Counted from the first letter of the stretch, positions 1-12,140 are shown. The stretch: 64,000 bases of DNA from Paenibacillus glucanolyticus NBRC 15330 (GCF_004000885.1 NZ_BIMC01000021.1:1-64000), one strand, 5' to 3'. Notes: a model not told the origin generated them from the letters alone. Numbers and translations are program-made.

Positions 1-110
1 GCTAACGTATCAACGTTTGCTTGTGTTACATTGACGTGTTCCATTTGTTCAGTTTTCAAGGAACTTGTTGGCTGCTTTGCCGATTAATCTCAATCAGCAG
101 CGCAGGTTTA
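1..110 (-). other. Leader of an rRNA operon whose 16S gene lies left of the window
   Basis: On the minus strand, positions 46-66 read CCTTGAAAACTGAACA, which closely resembles the boxA-like antitermination motif of Bacillus and Paenibacillus rRNA leaders. It sits just downstream of two tandem promoters pointing out of the window. The 16S gene itself is not visible, so this is an inference from leader and promoter architecture. No ORF overlaps it. Confidence 0.7.
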
Positions 111-111
111 T

Positions 112-140
112 ATCTTATCAAGTATTCAACTTGATGTCAA
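112..140 (-). promoter_or_regulatory. rRNA promoter P2 (proximal)
   Basis: On the minus strand a perfect -35 TTGACA (135-140) is followed by a 17-bp spacer and a -10 TAAGAT (112-117). It is the stronger of two tandem promoters. The -10 elements are 89 bp apart, like the roughly 90-bp P1/P2 spacing of B. subtilis rrn operons. Confidence 0.8.
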
Positions 141-200
141 CACTTTTTTTCGACACCGTTCGACAAGCTTCAAAAGCTTTCGTCAAAAGCGACAGTTAGT

Positions 201-229
201 AATATACCATGCTGAAAGTGATATAGCAA
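201..229 (-). promoter_or_regulatory. rRNA promoter P1 (distal)
   Basis: On the minus strand, -35 TTGCTA (224-229), a 17-bp spacer and -10 TATATT (201-206) lie upstream of the TTGACA/TAAGAT promoter. The -35 is imperfect. The tandem layout supports it as the distal rRNA promoter. The remaining 230-471 stretch holds no gene I can support. Confidence 0.6.
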
Positions 230-471
230 GCTTTTTCATATATAATTATGCTACTTTTCTCATAACAACGTATCTATACGTATTTCGGTGTTTTAAGACT
301 CCAAACTCCCCCCATTTATCTTTTATCCTTTACCAAAACCAATCGAATTTCAGACTCGCATTATTCTTCATTTCATCTCGAAATGTCATTGATTTCCTAT
401 TCAAAAGGTTTTAAGGTTAGTTCATCGCTTTTCTACAGCCCGACTACTTACATAAGAAAGGAGTTCGCCAA

Positions 472-1728
472 ATGGCAGACAAAAGCATAACTCTCCAGAA
501 ACCCAAGGATACGCCAAGCCCTGCCCATGGAGAGGCACAACAGGCCACGGTATATAAAATACTGCTCGCTATCAGTTTTGTACATTTGTTCAATGATTCG
601 ATTCAGTCCGTGATTCCTGCTATTTTTCCTATATTAAAGGATAATCTCTTCCTTACCTTCACGCAGATTGGCTGGATCTCCTTCGCCATCAACTTTACGT
701 CTTCCATTATCCAGCCGGTTATCGGCTACGCCGCGGATCGAAGGCCGACACCGATTCTGCTTCCGATCGGCATGTGCTTCACGTTTGCAGGCGTGTTCAT
801 TCTGGCCTATGCGCATACCTATGTCCTGGTGTTGTTTGCCGTTGTCCTGATCGGGCTAGGCTCTGCGACCTTCCACCCTGAAGGAATGCGGGTCGCCCAT
901 ATGGCTGCAGGCATGCGAAAGGGACTGTCTCAATCCATTTTTCAGGTAGGGGGCAATGCCGGTCAGTCGCTGGCTCCACTACTTACGCGATATATCTTCG
1001 TACCGTTTGGACAGTTTGGCGCGATCGGGTTCACCTTCGTTGCCGCTGCGGGCATCCTCGTGCAATCTTATGTTGCCTATTGGTATCACGGTATGCTGAA
1101 GGCAGGATACACGTTTAAAAAGAGAGCCGCCGGGCGCATGCTCGATCCCGCCCGCCGTAAAAGCATTCGCAACGCAACGCTGGTGCTCGTCGTCCTTGTG
1201 TTTATCCGCTCCTGGTATGGCGCAGCCATCAGCAGCTATTATGCCTTCTATCTCATGGATGCTTACCAGATCAAGCTGGATAATGCTCAGATTTATATTT
1301 TCCTGTTTCTCGCTTCAGGAGCCATAGGCACTTTCTTCGGTGGACCTCTGGCAGACCGGTTCGGACGCAGAAACATGATTATGTTCTCGATGATTGGTAC
1401 AGCTCCGATTGCTCTGATCCTTCCATTTGTCTCCCCGTTCTGGGCGGCCGTTCTGCTCGTGATCGGTGGGTTTGTACTTCTGTCGAGTTTCTCGGTTACC
1501 GTCGTCTATGCTCAAATGCTGCATCCGGGCAATATTGGCACGGTCTCCGGACTGATTACCGGGTTCGCTTTTGGCATGGGCGGTATCGGTTCGCTTGTAC
1601 TCGGTAATCTTGGGGATGCCTGGGGAATCGGAAATGTCATGATCTCAATTGGTTTTCTGCCTCTGCTCGGTCTCCTTGCCCTGCTTCTTCCTGGCGATGA
1701 CAAGCTGGACGAATGGTCCAGAGAATAA
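472..1728 (+). CDS. MFS efflux transporter, fosmidomycin-resistance (Fsr) type
   Basis: This 418-residue integral membrane protein of the major facilitator superfamily is expected to have 12 helices. The N-terminal pattern (FVHLFNDSIQSVIPAIFPIL, then IGYAADRR after helix 2 and the second-half GPLADRFGRR loop) is typical of the Fsr-like branch, which exports small drugs by proton antiport. The substrate cannot be read from sequence. The start is ATG with AGAAAGGAG upstream. It is monocistronic and ends at a bidirectional terminator (1741-1790) shared with the convergent small gene. It diverges from the rRNA promoters. Confidence 0.85.
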   Translation: MADKSITLQKPKDTPSPAHGEAQQATVYKILLAISFVHLFNDSIQSVIPAIFPILKDNLFLTFTQIGWISFAINFTSSIIQPVIGYAADRRPTPILLPIGMCFTFAGVFILAYAHTYVLVLFAVVLIGLGSATFHPEGMRVAHMAAGMRKGLSQSIFQVGGNAGQSLAPLLTRYIFVPFGQFGAIGFTFVAAAGILVQSYVAYWYHGMLKAGYTFKKRAAGRMLDPARRKSIRNATLVLVVLVFIRSWYGAAISSYYAFYLMDAYQIKLDNAQIYIFLFLASGAIGTFFGGPLADRFGRRNMIMFSMIGTAPIALILPFVSPFWAAVLLVIGGFVLLSSFSVTVVYAQMLHPGNIGTVSGLITGFAFGMGGIGSLVLGNLGDAWGIGNVMISIGFLPLLGLLALLLPGDDKLDEWSRE

Positions 1729-1740
1729 CCCTCATATCGT

Positions 1741-1790
1741 AAAAAAGACACTCATCAACTGCACAGTACGTGCATGGTGAGTGTCTTTTT
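1741..1790. terminator. Bidirectional terminator
   Basis: AAAGACACTCA and its complement TGAGTGTCTTT form a long stem flanked by A and T runs, usable in both directions between the convergent genes at 472-1728 (+) and 1789-1986 (-). Confidence 0.8.
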
Positions 1791-1986
1791 ATTTGATTTT
1801 TCTAACGAGTTTGACGAACCAGTACAGAAATATCCATGGCAGTACGTACTTCGTCAGCCATTCGATGCTCATGCGAAGATCTTCCGCTTCCCTCCCGGGC
1901 TGAGTCAATCCACTTAAAACCCAAATGATTATAAACAACGGGAATAAGAGTATGGCCAGATAGCCGAATGTTTTTTTACTCTTCAT
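1789..1986 (-). CDS. Small two-helix membrane protein, unknown function
   Basis: This 65-residue protein has two predicted membrane helices (about residues 8-27 and 48-60) joined by a charged loop, with a basic C-terminus (KLVRKIK). The ATG is preceded by GGAAGGG at good spacing. I do not recognise a family. It is transcribed toward the shared terminator, with no operon partner on the same strand nearby except the distant protease gene, which has its own terminator in between. Confidence 0.6.
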   Translation of the reverse strand: MKSKKTFGYLAILLFPLFIIIWVLSGLTQPGREAEDLRMSIEWLTKYVLPWIFLYWFVKLVRKIK

Positions 1987-2074
1987 GTCTATCCCTTCCG
2001 ATTAAAGATTGACTAATCCATATAAAATATACCATGACACAATGAGAATATATAACCATATTTTACAGTTTAAA

Positions 2075-2120
2075 AAAGAAAGGAGCTGGCCCGGTTCTTT
2101 TTAAGACCCAGGACAACTCC
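2075..2120 (-). terminator. Terminator of the SLH subtilisin gene
   Basis: On the minus strand a GGAGTTG/CAGCTCC stem with an inner partly paired region is followed by TTTCTTTTTT. It lies 50 bp beyond the stop codon at 2170. Confidence 0.65.
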
Positions 2121-2169
2121 CGTCGATTCTACCCTATCTTACTGCATATAATCACTAGCTCGTAGATCA

Positions 2170-5100
2170 TCAGATTTTATTCAAATAATCCAGCAAGCGA
2201 TACACAATCACGGATACCTGCGCCCGAGTGGAGGTTTCGTCTGGAGCAAAGCGGTTGCCGCTTACGCCCTTAACCAGACCCTCCTTCACAGCAAAGGCTA
2301 CAGCCGCACGTGCATCCTCCGAAATCAGATTCGCATCGTTAAATGACAAGGAGCCTGCTTCGAAATCAATCTTCAACGCTTCAGCAATCATGACTACCAT
2401 ATCCTCACGGGTTAGCGGATTCTTCGCACCCGCTTCTGTGCTGCGTGTCTCCCAATCAATGCCTGTCTCAAAAATACGATCAAGCAGCGTCGCAAATTCG
2501 GCGCGGGTCACTGCATTGTTCGGAGAGAACCGGCCTGCACCGGTACCGTTCGTAATATGCTGTGAAGCCGCAACTTCGATCTCATCTTTAGCCCAGTGGC
2601 CTACGATGTCGCTGAAGGTTGCGTTATTCTCAGCGGCTGCATAAGATCCCGGTCCGTTGATACGGAACGTGATCGATCCGCGTGACGCCGATTGCAGCAA
2701 TCCTGCGGATTGCAGGTCTCCTTTTTCCGACTGAACGTAAGCTCCAACCTTACGAGTATCTTTCACTTTGGCCGGGTCATAGTTCAAGGTCAACAGAAGC
2801 GGATGTTTGAACTTCGCGGCGTGTTTAACCGTAACAATGGAAGATACAGCGCTCAAGCTGTTTCCGGATCCTGCTTTGCTCGCAGTTACCGAGACCGTTA
2901 GGCTGACTCCGCTGGTCGTTGTGAAATCATCCAAGGCATCGGCAGGCACTGTCAGGGTAAAGCCGTTACCAGTTATAACAAGAGGCTTGCCCGATGCTTT
3001 CAGTTTATCAACGGTTGCCTTGCCCAGTGTAAGAGCTACATCGCTATATTTACTGAATTCAAGCTTGGATACGTCCAGCTTCACTTCCTTGCTGTCGCCA
3101 GCAATTCCAGCTGTAACCGCTGCTTCGGACAGGGCAGCTGTTGCAGACTCGGTGCCGTCCGCATTTTTCTTCGTAGTTACTTTGGCATCACCCGAAACTT
3201 CAGGAGCTGGAGTGGATGGTGTGCCTGTGGATCCGCCACCGGATGATGAGCCGCCGCCAGGATTACCTGGATCTGGAGTGCTTGGTACATTAACAGATAC
3301 CGCAGCTTTTCCTTCCAATCCTTGATGGTCCTTAACCGAAAGCTCAACGTTGTATTTACCTGAGGACAGTCCATCTAACGCAATGTTAAATGCGCCATCC
3401 TGTTCGACGTCGAAGCTGCCTTGCTTGGCAACGGTCTTGTCGGCTTTTTTGACAACATAAGTGGCATCCAGCCATTCGCTGACATCAAAATCAATCGTCC
3501 ATTCGTCCATTAAAGCCGGAACAGCCGTAACATAAAGATCGTTGATGGTTCCAGTTAATGCGAGAGGGGAACCACTGGAAGCCTGCACATCAGATTTTGT
3601 GTTAATGATAGGTGCTTTGGTTTTGACAAAGAACGGAATGGTTGCGTAATCGCCGTAAACGACCCTATTAGTACCGAGGGACTTAAGATCTACCGAGTAC
3701 AGACCGTCTTTAATCAATTCAATTTCTTCGGTTGTGTAATTGAAGTACTCCCCATCAAATCCGAGCGTATATTCCGTATTGGCTTCGAAAAGAAACTCAT
3801 CTGCACCAAAAATCTGCCCAATCAACCCGTCACCATCTGGTCCTGATTCAGGATTCAGGCTATCGTACAAATCAATGATGACAACTTGCATAGGATTATA
3901 AAATTCGAAACCTACAGACACTTCACCAAGCTCCCCCTGTTCATTCAAAGGAAAATGCGGCAGGTAGGTTTCCGTGTCGTTATAGACCTTCGTATATTTG
4001 ACACCCGTCATTTCAAGATTAAAGTATGCTACAAAAGGTACAGAATAAGTGCGGGTACCGTTTACAAAGTTAATATAGCCCTGCTGTTCCGAAACTCGGG
4101 TAATACCGGCTGGTACTTCTAGCGTTACGATCAATTCTTTCTCCCCGCTTAAGTCAAAGGAGGATTGATCCACCGTAACCGCTACTCCCGGGGTCGATTG
4201 TGTTGTATGAACCTCAACCTCAAACGCTCCGCCAATACCACCAATCTGTTCAACCTTTATTTTCTTCTGAACGGTTTGAGCCGTTGCTCCCGTAAAATTA
4301 CCGAAGTTAATGCTTCCGGTAATGTTGTCCTGCTCTTTACTTGTTCCGTTTTCCAAATAAGAGGTCTTATCCAGAACCTTGACCAGAGCTTCGGCCTGAA
4401 TGGTATCAACTGCCTGAATACGTCCGGCTCCTTGATCCGTGACATCATAGGAATCCGTATCCAGCACTTTGGCATTGTTCATCAGTGCGACTTTCACATC
4501 AAACGGAGTCCAGTCACTGTGTTTCTCCAAGACGAGTGCGGCAAGCCCCGCTACGTGTGGAGCAGCCATGCTTGTACCCGTTAAACGGTCATAGGATTGA
4601 CTGTAATCCGCGTCTGGATCGTTCTTCCCGTAAGCCGGAACGGATGATAGAATGCTTGTTCCCGGTGCTACAACGTCAGGTTTAATATCCAGCGTCTTTT
4701 TAGCCGGACCGCGGGAACTTGAGTCATTGATCTCGTCTCCGGCCGACTTGTTTCTCATAAAATCGGAAAAACTCACTTTGAGATCGGGGTTGGCGTCGAG
4801 CAGAGATTTGATGGCATCCCCATCTTCTTTACTCATACTAAGCGTCGGAATAAAGTTAAAGCTGTCACCAAGCAGGACGCCGATCGGTCCCGGATTTTGA
4901 TTAAATACGATCGCTCCGATGGCACCTGCTGCCTTGGCATTGGCAATTTTATCTACGAATGCGAGTTCTCCGCGTTTAATCAACGCGATTTTGCCCGCCA
5001 CGTCTTTGCCTGCAAAGTCCTCAGGTTTACCCAGGTCCGCATAAACGAGGCCAAACTCTCCGTTAAGGACTACTTCCGGATCCTCGGCGAGATTCCAAGC

Positions 5101-6570
5101 CATCAGTTCAAGTTTATACGTAGCGTCTACTACGCTCAAAGGTGCATTTGTGTCTGCTGCAGGAACAGCTTCTTCTTCGGCAGATTCAACAGGGACCGCA
5201 TCCGCTGCCGGAGCTTCTTCGCCTGCTGCATTCGACGGGTTCTCATCCGTCACTGCCAGTTGGGCTATATCATCTGCTTGTACACCAGGCGGTTCTTCAG
5301 GAACAGTCGGTTGTTCAGGCTGAGCCCCAGTATCTACTGCGCTCTCATCCACGCTGATTGGCGCCGCAGGCGGTACAGCATCCGTGTAAAAATGCGTGGT
5401 TGCCGAAATTTCATCACTTGGCCCTGTAGAGTTACCTACGGTAATGGCAAATGCTGATGCCCCCGGGGATCCTACGGTCCACCGGTTCGGCCCCGAGTTG
5501 CCGCTGGAAACGACTGGCGTAACACCAGCCAGCGCAGCATTATTAATAGCTACGGACGTGACGTAGTCCGGATCATTGCGGGCATTGCCAAGCGAGAGGT
5601 TAATGACATCCAGTCCATCCTGAACTGCACGGTCGATACCTCCCAGTACCCAGCTGGACTTACCACTTCCATAAGGTCCAAGAACACGATAGGCGTATAT
5701 ATCCGCTTCCGGAGCGATACCCACAACGTCGAATTCACCCGCATCCCGGGCTGCGATGGTGCCCGCCACATGCGTTCCGTGTTCGGTCCAGTACGTGCTT
5801 CCTCTATCATCCACCTCTGGCGGATTGGTAGGATCGTTCTCCCAATCAAGCGGTGTCGTTTCATAAGGATCATTATCGTTATCCACGAAGTCATACCCAC
5901 CCTTATAAGCATCCTTCAGTATAGGGTGAACGTAATCGATTCCCGTGTCGATTACACCAACTTTAACCCCTTTACCCGTATATCCCAGATCCCATACCTC
6001 TGGAGCGCCAATGAACGGGCCTGTATCCTTCATATGCGGGCTAACTTCACCTTTTGGTCCTGCCGTTACTTCCAGATCGGGATATACCCCGAGCACACCC
6101 GGGATCTTGAGAATGTCTTCAAGTTTATTGCTGTCCATCTCCAATGCTACCCCGTTAAAAGCATAGCTATATTGGTTTGAAACCTCATGATTGATATGGT
6201 TGGTGCTCAGATTGTCAATGAAGGTCTGCTGCTGCAGTTCTACCTTCTGCTCAACCCTTGCCTTCATGGAAGAACTAAATGATTTGCCCGCTATCGAGGA
6301 AATCCCCTTCGCCAGTGCAACCGGCTCAGCAGACAATTCAACGATGACATCAACTTGACCCGTCCCCAAACTTTCCAATTGTTCATCAAGCACAGGCGTC
6401 TTGGCAAGCTCAGCCCGATCCTGCAGAATCTGCTTTAATTGCAAAGCATCTTCCGCACTTAACGGGTTGTTCAGCAGTTGCTTGGACTCCGATGGAGCAG
6501 CAGCTGCCGGAATAACCAATGAAAGCATTAATATCAAACTTAATAATATGGACAACACTCGTTTACTCAA
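2170..6570 (-). CDS. Large cell-wall-anchored subtilisin-like protease (S8) with PA and SLH domains
   Basis: This 1466-residue secreted protease has a signal peptide (residues 1-25, ending AAAA), an inhibitor-I9-like propeptide (about 70-170) and an S8 catalytic domain. The triad is Asp208 (VIDTGID), His264 (HGTHVAG) and Ser667 (GTSMAAP), with oxyanion Asn358 (SSGNSG). Between Asn and Ser lie an acidic Ala/Glu/Pro/Asp-rich stretch (about 405-480) and a PA domain (about 490-610). Beta-sandwich repeats, a Gly/Ser linker and C-terminal SLH units (about 1280-1466) follow. SLH units bind pyruvylated secondary cell-wall polymer, so the enzyme is probably displayed on the surface. The start is TTG, with GGAGGAG 8-9 bp upstream. 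It is large for an S8 protease but of the vpr/lactocepin layout. Confidence 0.9.
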   Translation of the reverse strand: MSKRVLSILLSLILMLSLVIPAAAAPSESKQLLNNPLSAEDALQLKQILQDRAELAKTPVLDEQLESLGTGQVDVIVELSAEPVALAKGISSIAGKSFSSSMKARVEQKVELQQQTFIDNLSTNHINHEVSNQYSYAFNGVALEMDSNKLEDILKIPGVLGVYPDLEVTAGPKGEVSPHMKDTGPFIGAPEVWDLGYTGKGVKVGVIDTGIDYVHPILKDAYKGGYDFVDNDNDPYETTPLDWENDPTNPPEVDDRGSTYWTEHGTHVAGTIAARDAGEFDVVGIAPEADIYAYRVLGPYGSGKSSWVLGGIDRAVQDGLDVINLSLGNARNDPDYVTSVAINNAALAGVTPVVSSGNSGPNRWTVGSPGASAFAITVGNSTGPSDEISATTHFYTDAVPPAAPISVDESAVDTGAQPEQPTVPEEPPGVQADDIAQLAVTDENPSNAAGEEAPAADAVPVESAEEEAVPAADTNAPLSVVDATYKLELMAWNLAEDPEVVLNGEFGLVYADLGKPEDFAGKDVAGKIALIKRGELAFVDKIANAKAAGAIGAIVFNQNPGPIGVLLGDSFNFIPTLSMSKEDGDAIKSLLDANPDLKVSFSDFMRNKSAGDEINDSSSRGPAKKTLDIKPDVVAPGTSILSSVPAYGKNDPDADYSQSYDRLTGTSMAAPHVAGLAALVLEKHSDWTPFDVKVALMNNAKVLDTDSYDVTDQGAGRIQAVDTIQAEALVKVLDKTSYLENGTSKEQDNITGSINFGNFTGATAQTVQKKIKVEQIGGIGGAFEVEVHTTQSTPGVAVTVDQSSFDLSGEKELIVTLEVPAGITRVSEQQGYINFVNGTRTYSVPFVAYFNLEMTGVKYTKVYNDTETYLPHFPLNEQGELGEVSVGFEFYNPMQVVIIDLYDSLNPESGPDGDGLIGQIFGADEFLFEANTEYTLGFDGEYFNYTTEEIELIKDGLYSVDLKSLGTNRVVYGDYATIPFFVKTKAPIINTKSDVQASSGSPLALTGTINDLYVTAVPALMDEWTIDFDVSEWLDATYVVKKADKTVAKQGSFDVEQDGAFNIALDGLSSGKYNVELSVKDHQGLEGKAAVSVNVPSTPDPGNPGGGSSSGGGSTGTPSTPAPEVSGDAKVTTKKNADGTESATAALSEAAVTAGIAGDSKEVKLDVSKLEFSKYSDVALTLGKATVDKLKASGKPLVITGNGFTLTVPADALDDFTTTSGVSLTVSVTASKAGSGNSLSAVSSIVTVKHAAKFKHPLLLTLNYDPAKVKDTRKVGAYVQSEKGDLQSAGLLQSASRGSITFRINGPGSYAAAENNATFSDIVGHWAKDEIEVAASQHITNGTGAGRFSPNNAVTRAEFATLLDRIFETGIDWETRSTEAGAKNPLTREDMVVMIAEALKIDFEAGSLSFNDANLISEDARAAVAFAVKEGLVKGVSGNRFAPDETSTRAQVSVIVYRLLDYLNKI

Positions 6571-6769
6571 GACTTTGCTCCTCCCTACAACTCAATTTTC
6601 TGTTATAACAACAGGGTCTTAAAACTAGCAGTAAACGACTTCACTACCACCTCTTTCTATTGGATGACTGACCCATGGTAAATAACTTCTAGACCACAAA
6701 ATTAGATTCCTCCATCCTTTTCTGTATGTTTTTGTTAAAAAAAGTCGATTTCATAGGAGGTTTTGACGA
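6571..6769. other. Upstream region of the protease gene
   Basis: About 200 bp between the divergent protease and the small ORF at 6770. It must hold the promoter of the protease on the minus strand, but I see no convincing -35/-10 pair. Confidence 0.4.
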
Positions 6770-6844
6770 ATGAGAGAAAACGCAATAGATTCAAGAAAAA
6801 TCAAGCTTACAAGGGAAGTAAGAGAGGTTGAATCGAGCGAGTGA
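6770..6844 (+). CDS. Possible 24-residue peptide gene
   Basis: A short ORF starts at ATG with a consensus AGGAGG (6755-6760) and a 9-bp spacer, and ends with TGA just before a strong hairpin at 6853-6880. The peptide is highly charged and hydrophilic (MRENAIDSRK start, EVESSE end), with no signal or membrane segment. No family is recognised. Support comes only from the ribosome binding site and compact layout. It could be chance. Confidence 0.3.
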   Translation: MRENAIDSRKIKLTREVREVESSE

Positions 6845-6845
6845 A

Positions 6846-6880
6846 AAAAAGAAAACCGAGGCTATTGATAGCCTCGGTTT
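6846..6880 (-). terminator. Terminator of the pcrB-pcrA-ligA operon
   Basis: A 12-bp perfect stem (AAACCGAGGCTA/TAGCCTCGGTTT, loop TTGA) is followed on the minus strand by TCTTTTTTT. It lies 47 bp beyond the ligA stop codon. Confidence 0.85.
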
Positions 6881-6926
6881 ATATAGGGTTTTATCTGCTT
6901 CTGCAAGATATATCCAGATTAAGATG

Positions 6927-9005
<2,079 letters not shown>

Positions 9006-9017
9006 CTAGTTCTTCCC

Positions 9018-11348
9018 TTATTCCACCTTCGTAATCGGCGCGAAACCGGCAAGAAGACGTTTTACGCCAACCGGTGCCGGAAAAGCAATCTGCAGCTCCA
9101 TGTCATTGCCGCTTCCCTTCACCGCCACAATGGTGCCGGTACCCCATTTGCCATGGGCTACTTTGTCGCCAGCTTTAAATTCCCCGCTGCCCGAAGCAGA
9201 CGCTGGTCGGGATGCGGCACCGGTTGTCATGGTCACCCGGCTCTTCGGTGCGGCTTGAGCCGAAGCCGTCGATCCACTTAGGGAGAGGTCCACGCTGCGT
9301 CCACCGCCAAAGTTGCTGCCTCCGCCTCCGCCGAAGCCACGTCCTGCATAAGATCCGCCTACACTTCCGCTTCCACCGCGGCGGTAGCGGTCATGCGCCA
9401 TCTGCGTGTCTTCCTTCAGCTCCTCCGGGATTTCCTCCAGGAAGCGTGAAGGCGGGTTCGCCGTCGTGCGGCCAAAGAGTGTACGCATACGCGCACAGGA
9501 CAGGAACAGCTGCTTCTCGGCACGCGTAATGCCGACATAAGCAAGGCGGCGCTCCTCTTCCAGCTCTTCGTTATCCATGAAGGCACGGCTATGCGGGAAT
9601 ACCCCTTCTTCCATGCCGATAATGAACACCACCGGGAACTCCAGACCTTTGGCGCTATGCATGGTCATGAGCACGACAGCGTCGTCACGGTCTTCTTCGT
9701 CATCGTTCATCGAATCGATGTCCGCGATCAGCGCAAGATCCGTAAGGAAGGAGATGAGGGACTTATCCTCATTATTCTTCTCAAACTCTTGCGTAACCGA
9801 CAGGAACTCGTCAATGTTCTCAAGGCGGGATCTGGATTCGATCGTATTCTCATTTTGCAGCTCGAGCCGGTATTCGGACATCTCCAGTATTTTTTCCGTA
9901 AGCTCGGTGACCGAGAGAAACTCGACCATTCGACTGAGGGCGGCAATCATGTCGTAAAAGCCCACCAGCGCATTGCGCGTCCGTCCGGCAAAACCGAGGT
10001 CGTCCACGATTTCCAGCACGCGGAAGATCGAGATGCCCCGCTCTCCGGCTGCTGCAGCCAGCTTCGCGACGGTGGTGTCACCGATGCTTCGTTTGGGCAC
10101 GTTGATGATCCGCGTCAAACTGATATCGTCATCCGGATTCGAAATCAGGCGCAGGTAGGCGAGCATGTCCTTGATCTCTTTGCGATCATAGAACTTGATA
10201 CCCCCGACGATCTGGTACGGAATGTCCGACTTGATCAGAATTTCCTCGATAACCCGGGACTGCGCATTGGTCCGGTACAGGATCGCATGATCCTGATAGT
10301 TCTTGCCTGCATTGATGTTCTTGCTGATTTCCGAGGTAACAAAATATCCCTCATCATGCTCCGTATCCCCCCGGAACACCTTGATCTTCGGTCCTTCACC
10401 TTGCTCGGTCCACAGATTCTTCGGCTTGCGGCCCGTGTTCAGGCCAATCACATTGTTGGCAGCGTTCAAAATGTTCGCTGTAGAACGGTAATTCTGCTCC
10501 AGCAGAATCGTCCGCGCCTCGGGATAATCCTGCTCAAAATTCAGGATGTTCGTGATGTCCGCACCGCGCCAGCGGTAGATGGACTGATCGCTGTCCCCGA
10601 CCACGCATATGCGGTGATGGCTGTCCGCCAGCATACGGCAGAGCATGTACTGCGCCCGGTTGGTATCCTGATATTCATCTACATGAATGTACTGGAATTT
10701 GCGCTGGTAGAAGTCGAGGACCTCCGGCACTTCCTTAAACAGCTGGATCGTGGTCATGATCAGATCGTCGAAATCAAGCGAGTTGTTGCTCTTCAAGCGC
10801 TTCTGGTATTCGGTGTACACCTTGGCTACAAGGGATTCAAAATAGTCCCCGGCTTTCTGTTCATACTGCTGCGGGGAGATCAGCTCATTCTTGGCCGCGC
10901 TCATGGCCGCTTGAACCGCCTTCGGCTCGAATTTCTTCGGATCGATGTTATGATGCTTCATCACGTTCCGAATGACCGATAATTGGTCCGTTGAATCCAG
11001 AATGCTGAAATTGGAGGTAAAACCAATCCGCTCGATGTCTTTGCGCAGAATGCGCACGCACATCGAGTGGAATGTCGATACCCAGATATCCTGGCCTTCG
11101 CGGCCGACCAGCTTGGATACCCGCTCCTGCATCTCGCGGGCTGCTTTATTCGTAAAGGTAATCGCAAGAATGCTCCATGGTGCGGCTTTACGGGTGGCGA
11201 TCAGGTAACCAATCCGGTGCGTCAGCACCCTCGTCTTGCCTGAGCCGGCTCCTGCCATAATGAGCAGAGGTCCGTCCGTAGCTTCAACGGCCTTCCGCTG
11301 CTCGGGGTTGAGACGCTTGACCGCCTCGTGTATGTCAATGGGCTGCAT
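9018..11348 (-). CDS. pcrA: ATP-dependent DNA helicase PcrA (UvrD family)
   Basis: A 776-residue SF1A 3'-5' helicase acting in replication, excision repair and displacement of RecA filaments and stalled RNA polymerase. Walker A GAGSGKT (about residues 32-38), motif [19 protein letters not shown] (motif III) and the C-terminal [11 protein letters not shown] and VGITRAE motifs are all visible, so it appears catalytically complete. The tail is Gly/Ser-rich and ends in a Tudor-like segment ([14 protein letters not shown]), as in Gram-positive PcrA, which binds RNA polymerase. The ATG has AGGAGG about 10 bp upstream. It lies between pcrB and ligA in one operon. Confidence 0.97.
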   Translation of the reverse strand: MQPIDIHEAVKRLNPEQRKAVEATDGPLLIMAGAGSGKTRVLTHRIGYLIATRKAAPWSILAITFTNKAAREMQERVSKLVGREGQDIWVSTFHSMCVRILRKDIERIGFTSNFSILDSTDQLSVIRNVMKHHNIDPKKFEPKAVQAAMSAAKNELISPQQYEQKAGDYFESLVAKVYTEYQKRLKSNNSLDFDDLIMTTIQLFKEVPEVLDFYQRKFQYIHVDEYQDTNRAQYMLCRMLADSHHRICVVGDSDQSIYRWRGADITNILNFEQDYPEARTILLEQNYRSTANILNAANNVIGLNTGRKPKNLWTEQGEGPKIKVFRGDTEHDEGYFVTSEISKNINAGKNYQDHAILYRTNAQSRVIEEILIKSDIPYQIVGGIKFYDRKEIKDMLAYLRLISNPDDDISLTRIINVPKRSIGDTTVAKLAAAAGERGISIFRVLEIVDDLGFAGRTRNALVGFYDMIAALSRMVEFLSVTELTEKILEMSEYRLELQNENTIESRSRLENIDEFLSVTQEFEKNNEDKSLISFLTDLALIADIDSMNDDEEDRDDAVVLMTMHSAKGLEFPVVFIIGMEEGVFPHSRAFMDNEELEEERRLAYVGITRAEKQLFLSCARMRTLFGRTTANPPSRFLEEIPEELKEDTQMAHDRYRRGGSGSVGGSYAGRGFGGGGGSNFGGGRSVDLSLSGSTASAQAAPKSRVTMTTGAASRPASASGSGEFKAGDKVAHGKWGTGTIVAVKGSGNDMELQIAFPAPVGVKRLLAGFAPITKVE

Positions 11349-11421
11349 ATTATTTTGCCTCCTAGATTTGTAGATTCAATAAAAGAGAAATGATTGCAAA
11401 CAGAAAAGATAGCCGATCCGG

Positions 11422-12111
11422 TCAGCCCTTCACAGCCTTAACCGTCTCAAGCGCCTGCTCGAGATCATCGTACACTACGTTGCCTACAATGATCGTATCT
11501 GAAATAGAGGCAGCTTCCAGCGCTTGCTGGGCGTTGGTTATTCCGCCACCGTAGAACAAACGGGCATTATCCAGCGATCTTCGGACCGTACGAACGGTCT
11601 CCATATCTCCAAAGGCTCCGCTGTATTCCAGGTAAACAATCGGTAAATTCATCAGCTTGTCCGCGATCTGCGCATAGGCGGCGGCCGTGCCTGCTTCAAT
11701 CGAAGTCTCTGCTCCGGTCAGCTTCGCCACCGCCGCATTCTCGTTTAATACGATATACCCTTCGGTCACAACCAAGTCCCACGGAATCATATAACCATAG
11801 CATTCGATTCCTTCACGATGCCGCCCCATGATCCAGGTCGGATCCTGTGTGTTCAAAACCATCGGGATCATGTACAGATCAAATCCGGGTACAACGGCTT
11901 CCAGATCGGATACTTCCTGTACGCACGGCAGCTCATAGCGCCTTACACGGGACAGAAGATCCACGGTATTTTCATAAGTGACTCCGGTTGAACCCCCAAC
12001 CATAATGGCATCGGTTCCTGACATGCATACCACATCAAGGCTGTCGTCACTGATCTCCTTGTCGGGATCCAGCTTAAACACATGCTTCCAGGATAGTATC
12101 ATCTCTTTCAA
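11422..12111 (-). CDS. pcrB: Heptaprenylglyceryl phosphate synthase PcrB
   Basis: Transfers heptaprenyl from heptaprenyl diphosphate to sn-glycerol-1-phosphate, forming an archaeal-type ether lipid. The 229-residue TIM-barrel closely follows B. subtilis PcrB: EWKHVFKLDP-like start, GTDAIMVGGSTGVT, VPGFDLYMIPMVLNT, YLEYSGAFGD, LFYGGGI and TIIVGNVVY (phosphate-binding loops). The start is TTG at 12111, because GGAGG lies 8 bp upstream. The next in-frame ATG is too far from it. It is the first gene of the operon with pcrA and ligA. Confidence 0.95.
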   Translation of the reverse strand: MKEMILSWKHVFKLDPDKEISDDSLDVVCMSGTDAIMVGGSTGVTYENTVDLLSRVRRYELPCVQEVSDLEAVVPGFDLYMIPMVLNTQDPTWIMGRHREGIECYGYMIPWDLVVTEGYIVLNENAAVAKLTGAETSIEAGTAAAYAQIADKLMNLPIVYLEYSGAFGDMETVRTVRRSLDNARLFYGGGITNAQQALEAASISDTIIVGNVVYDDLEQALETVKAVKG

Positions 12112-12140
12112 GCGTCATTCCTCCACGTTCACGGGTTACT

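Noticed and set aside
9591-10982. 463-codon plus-strand ORF opposite pcrA
   Set aside because: Antisense to an intact helicase with all motifs. The product has no recognisable domain and no ribosome binding site.
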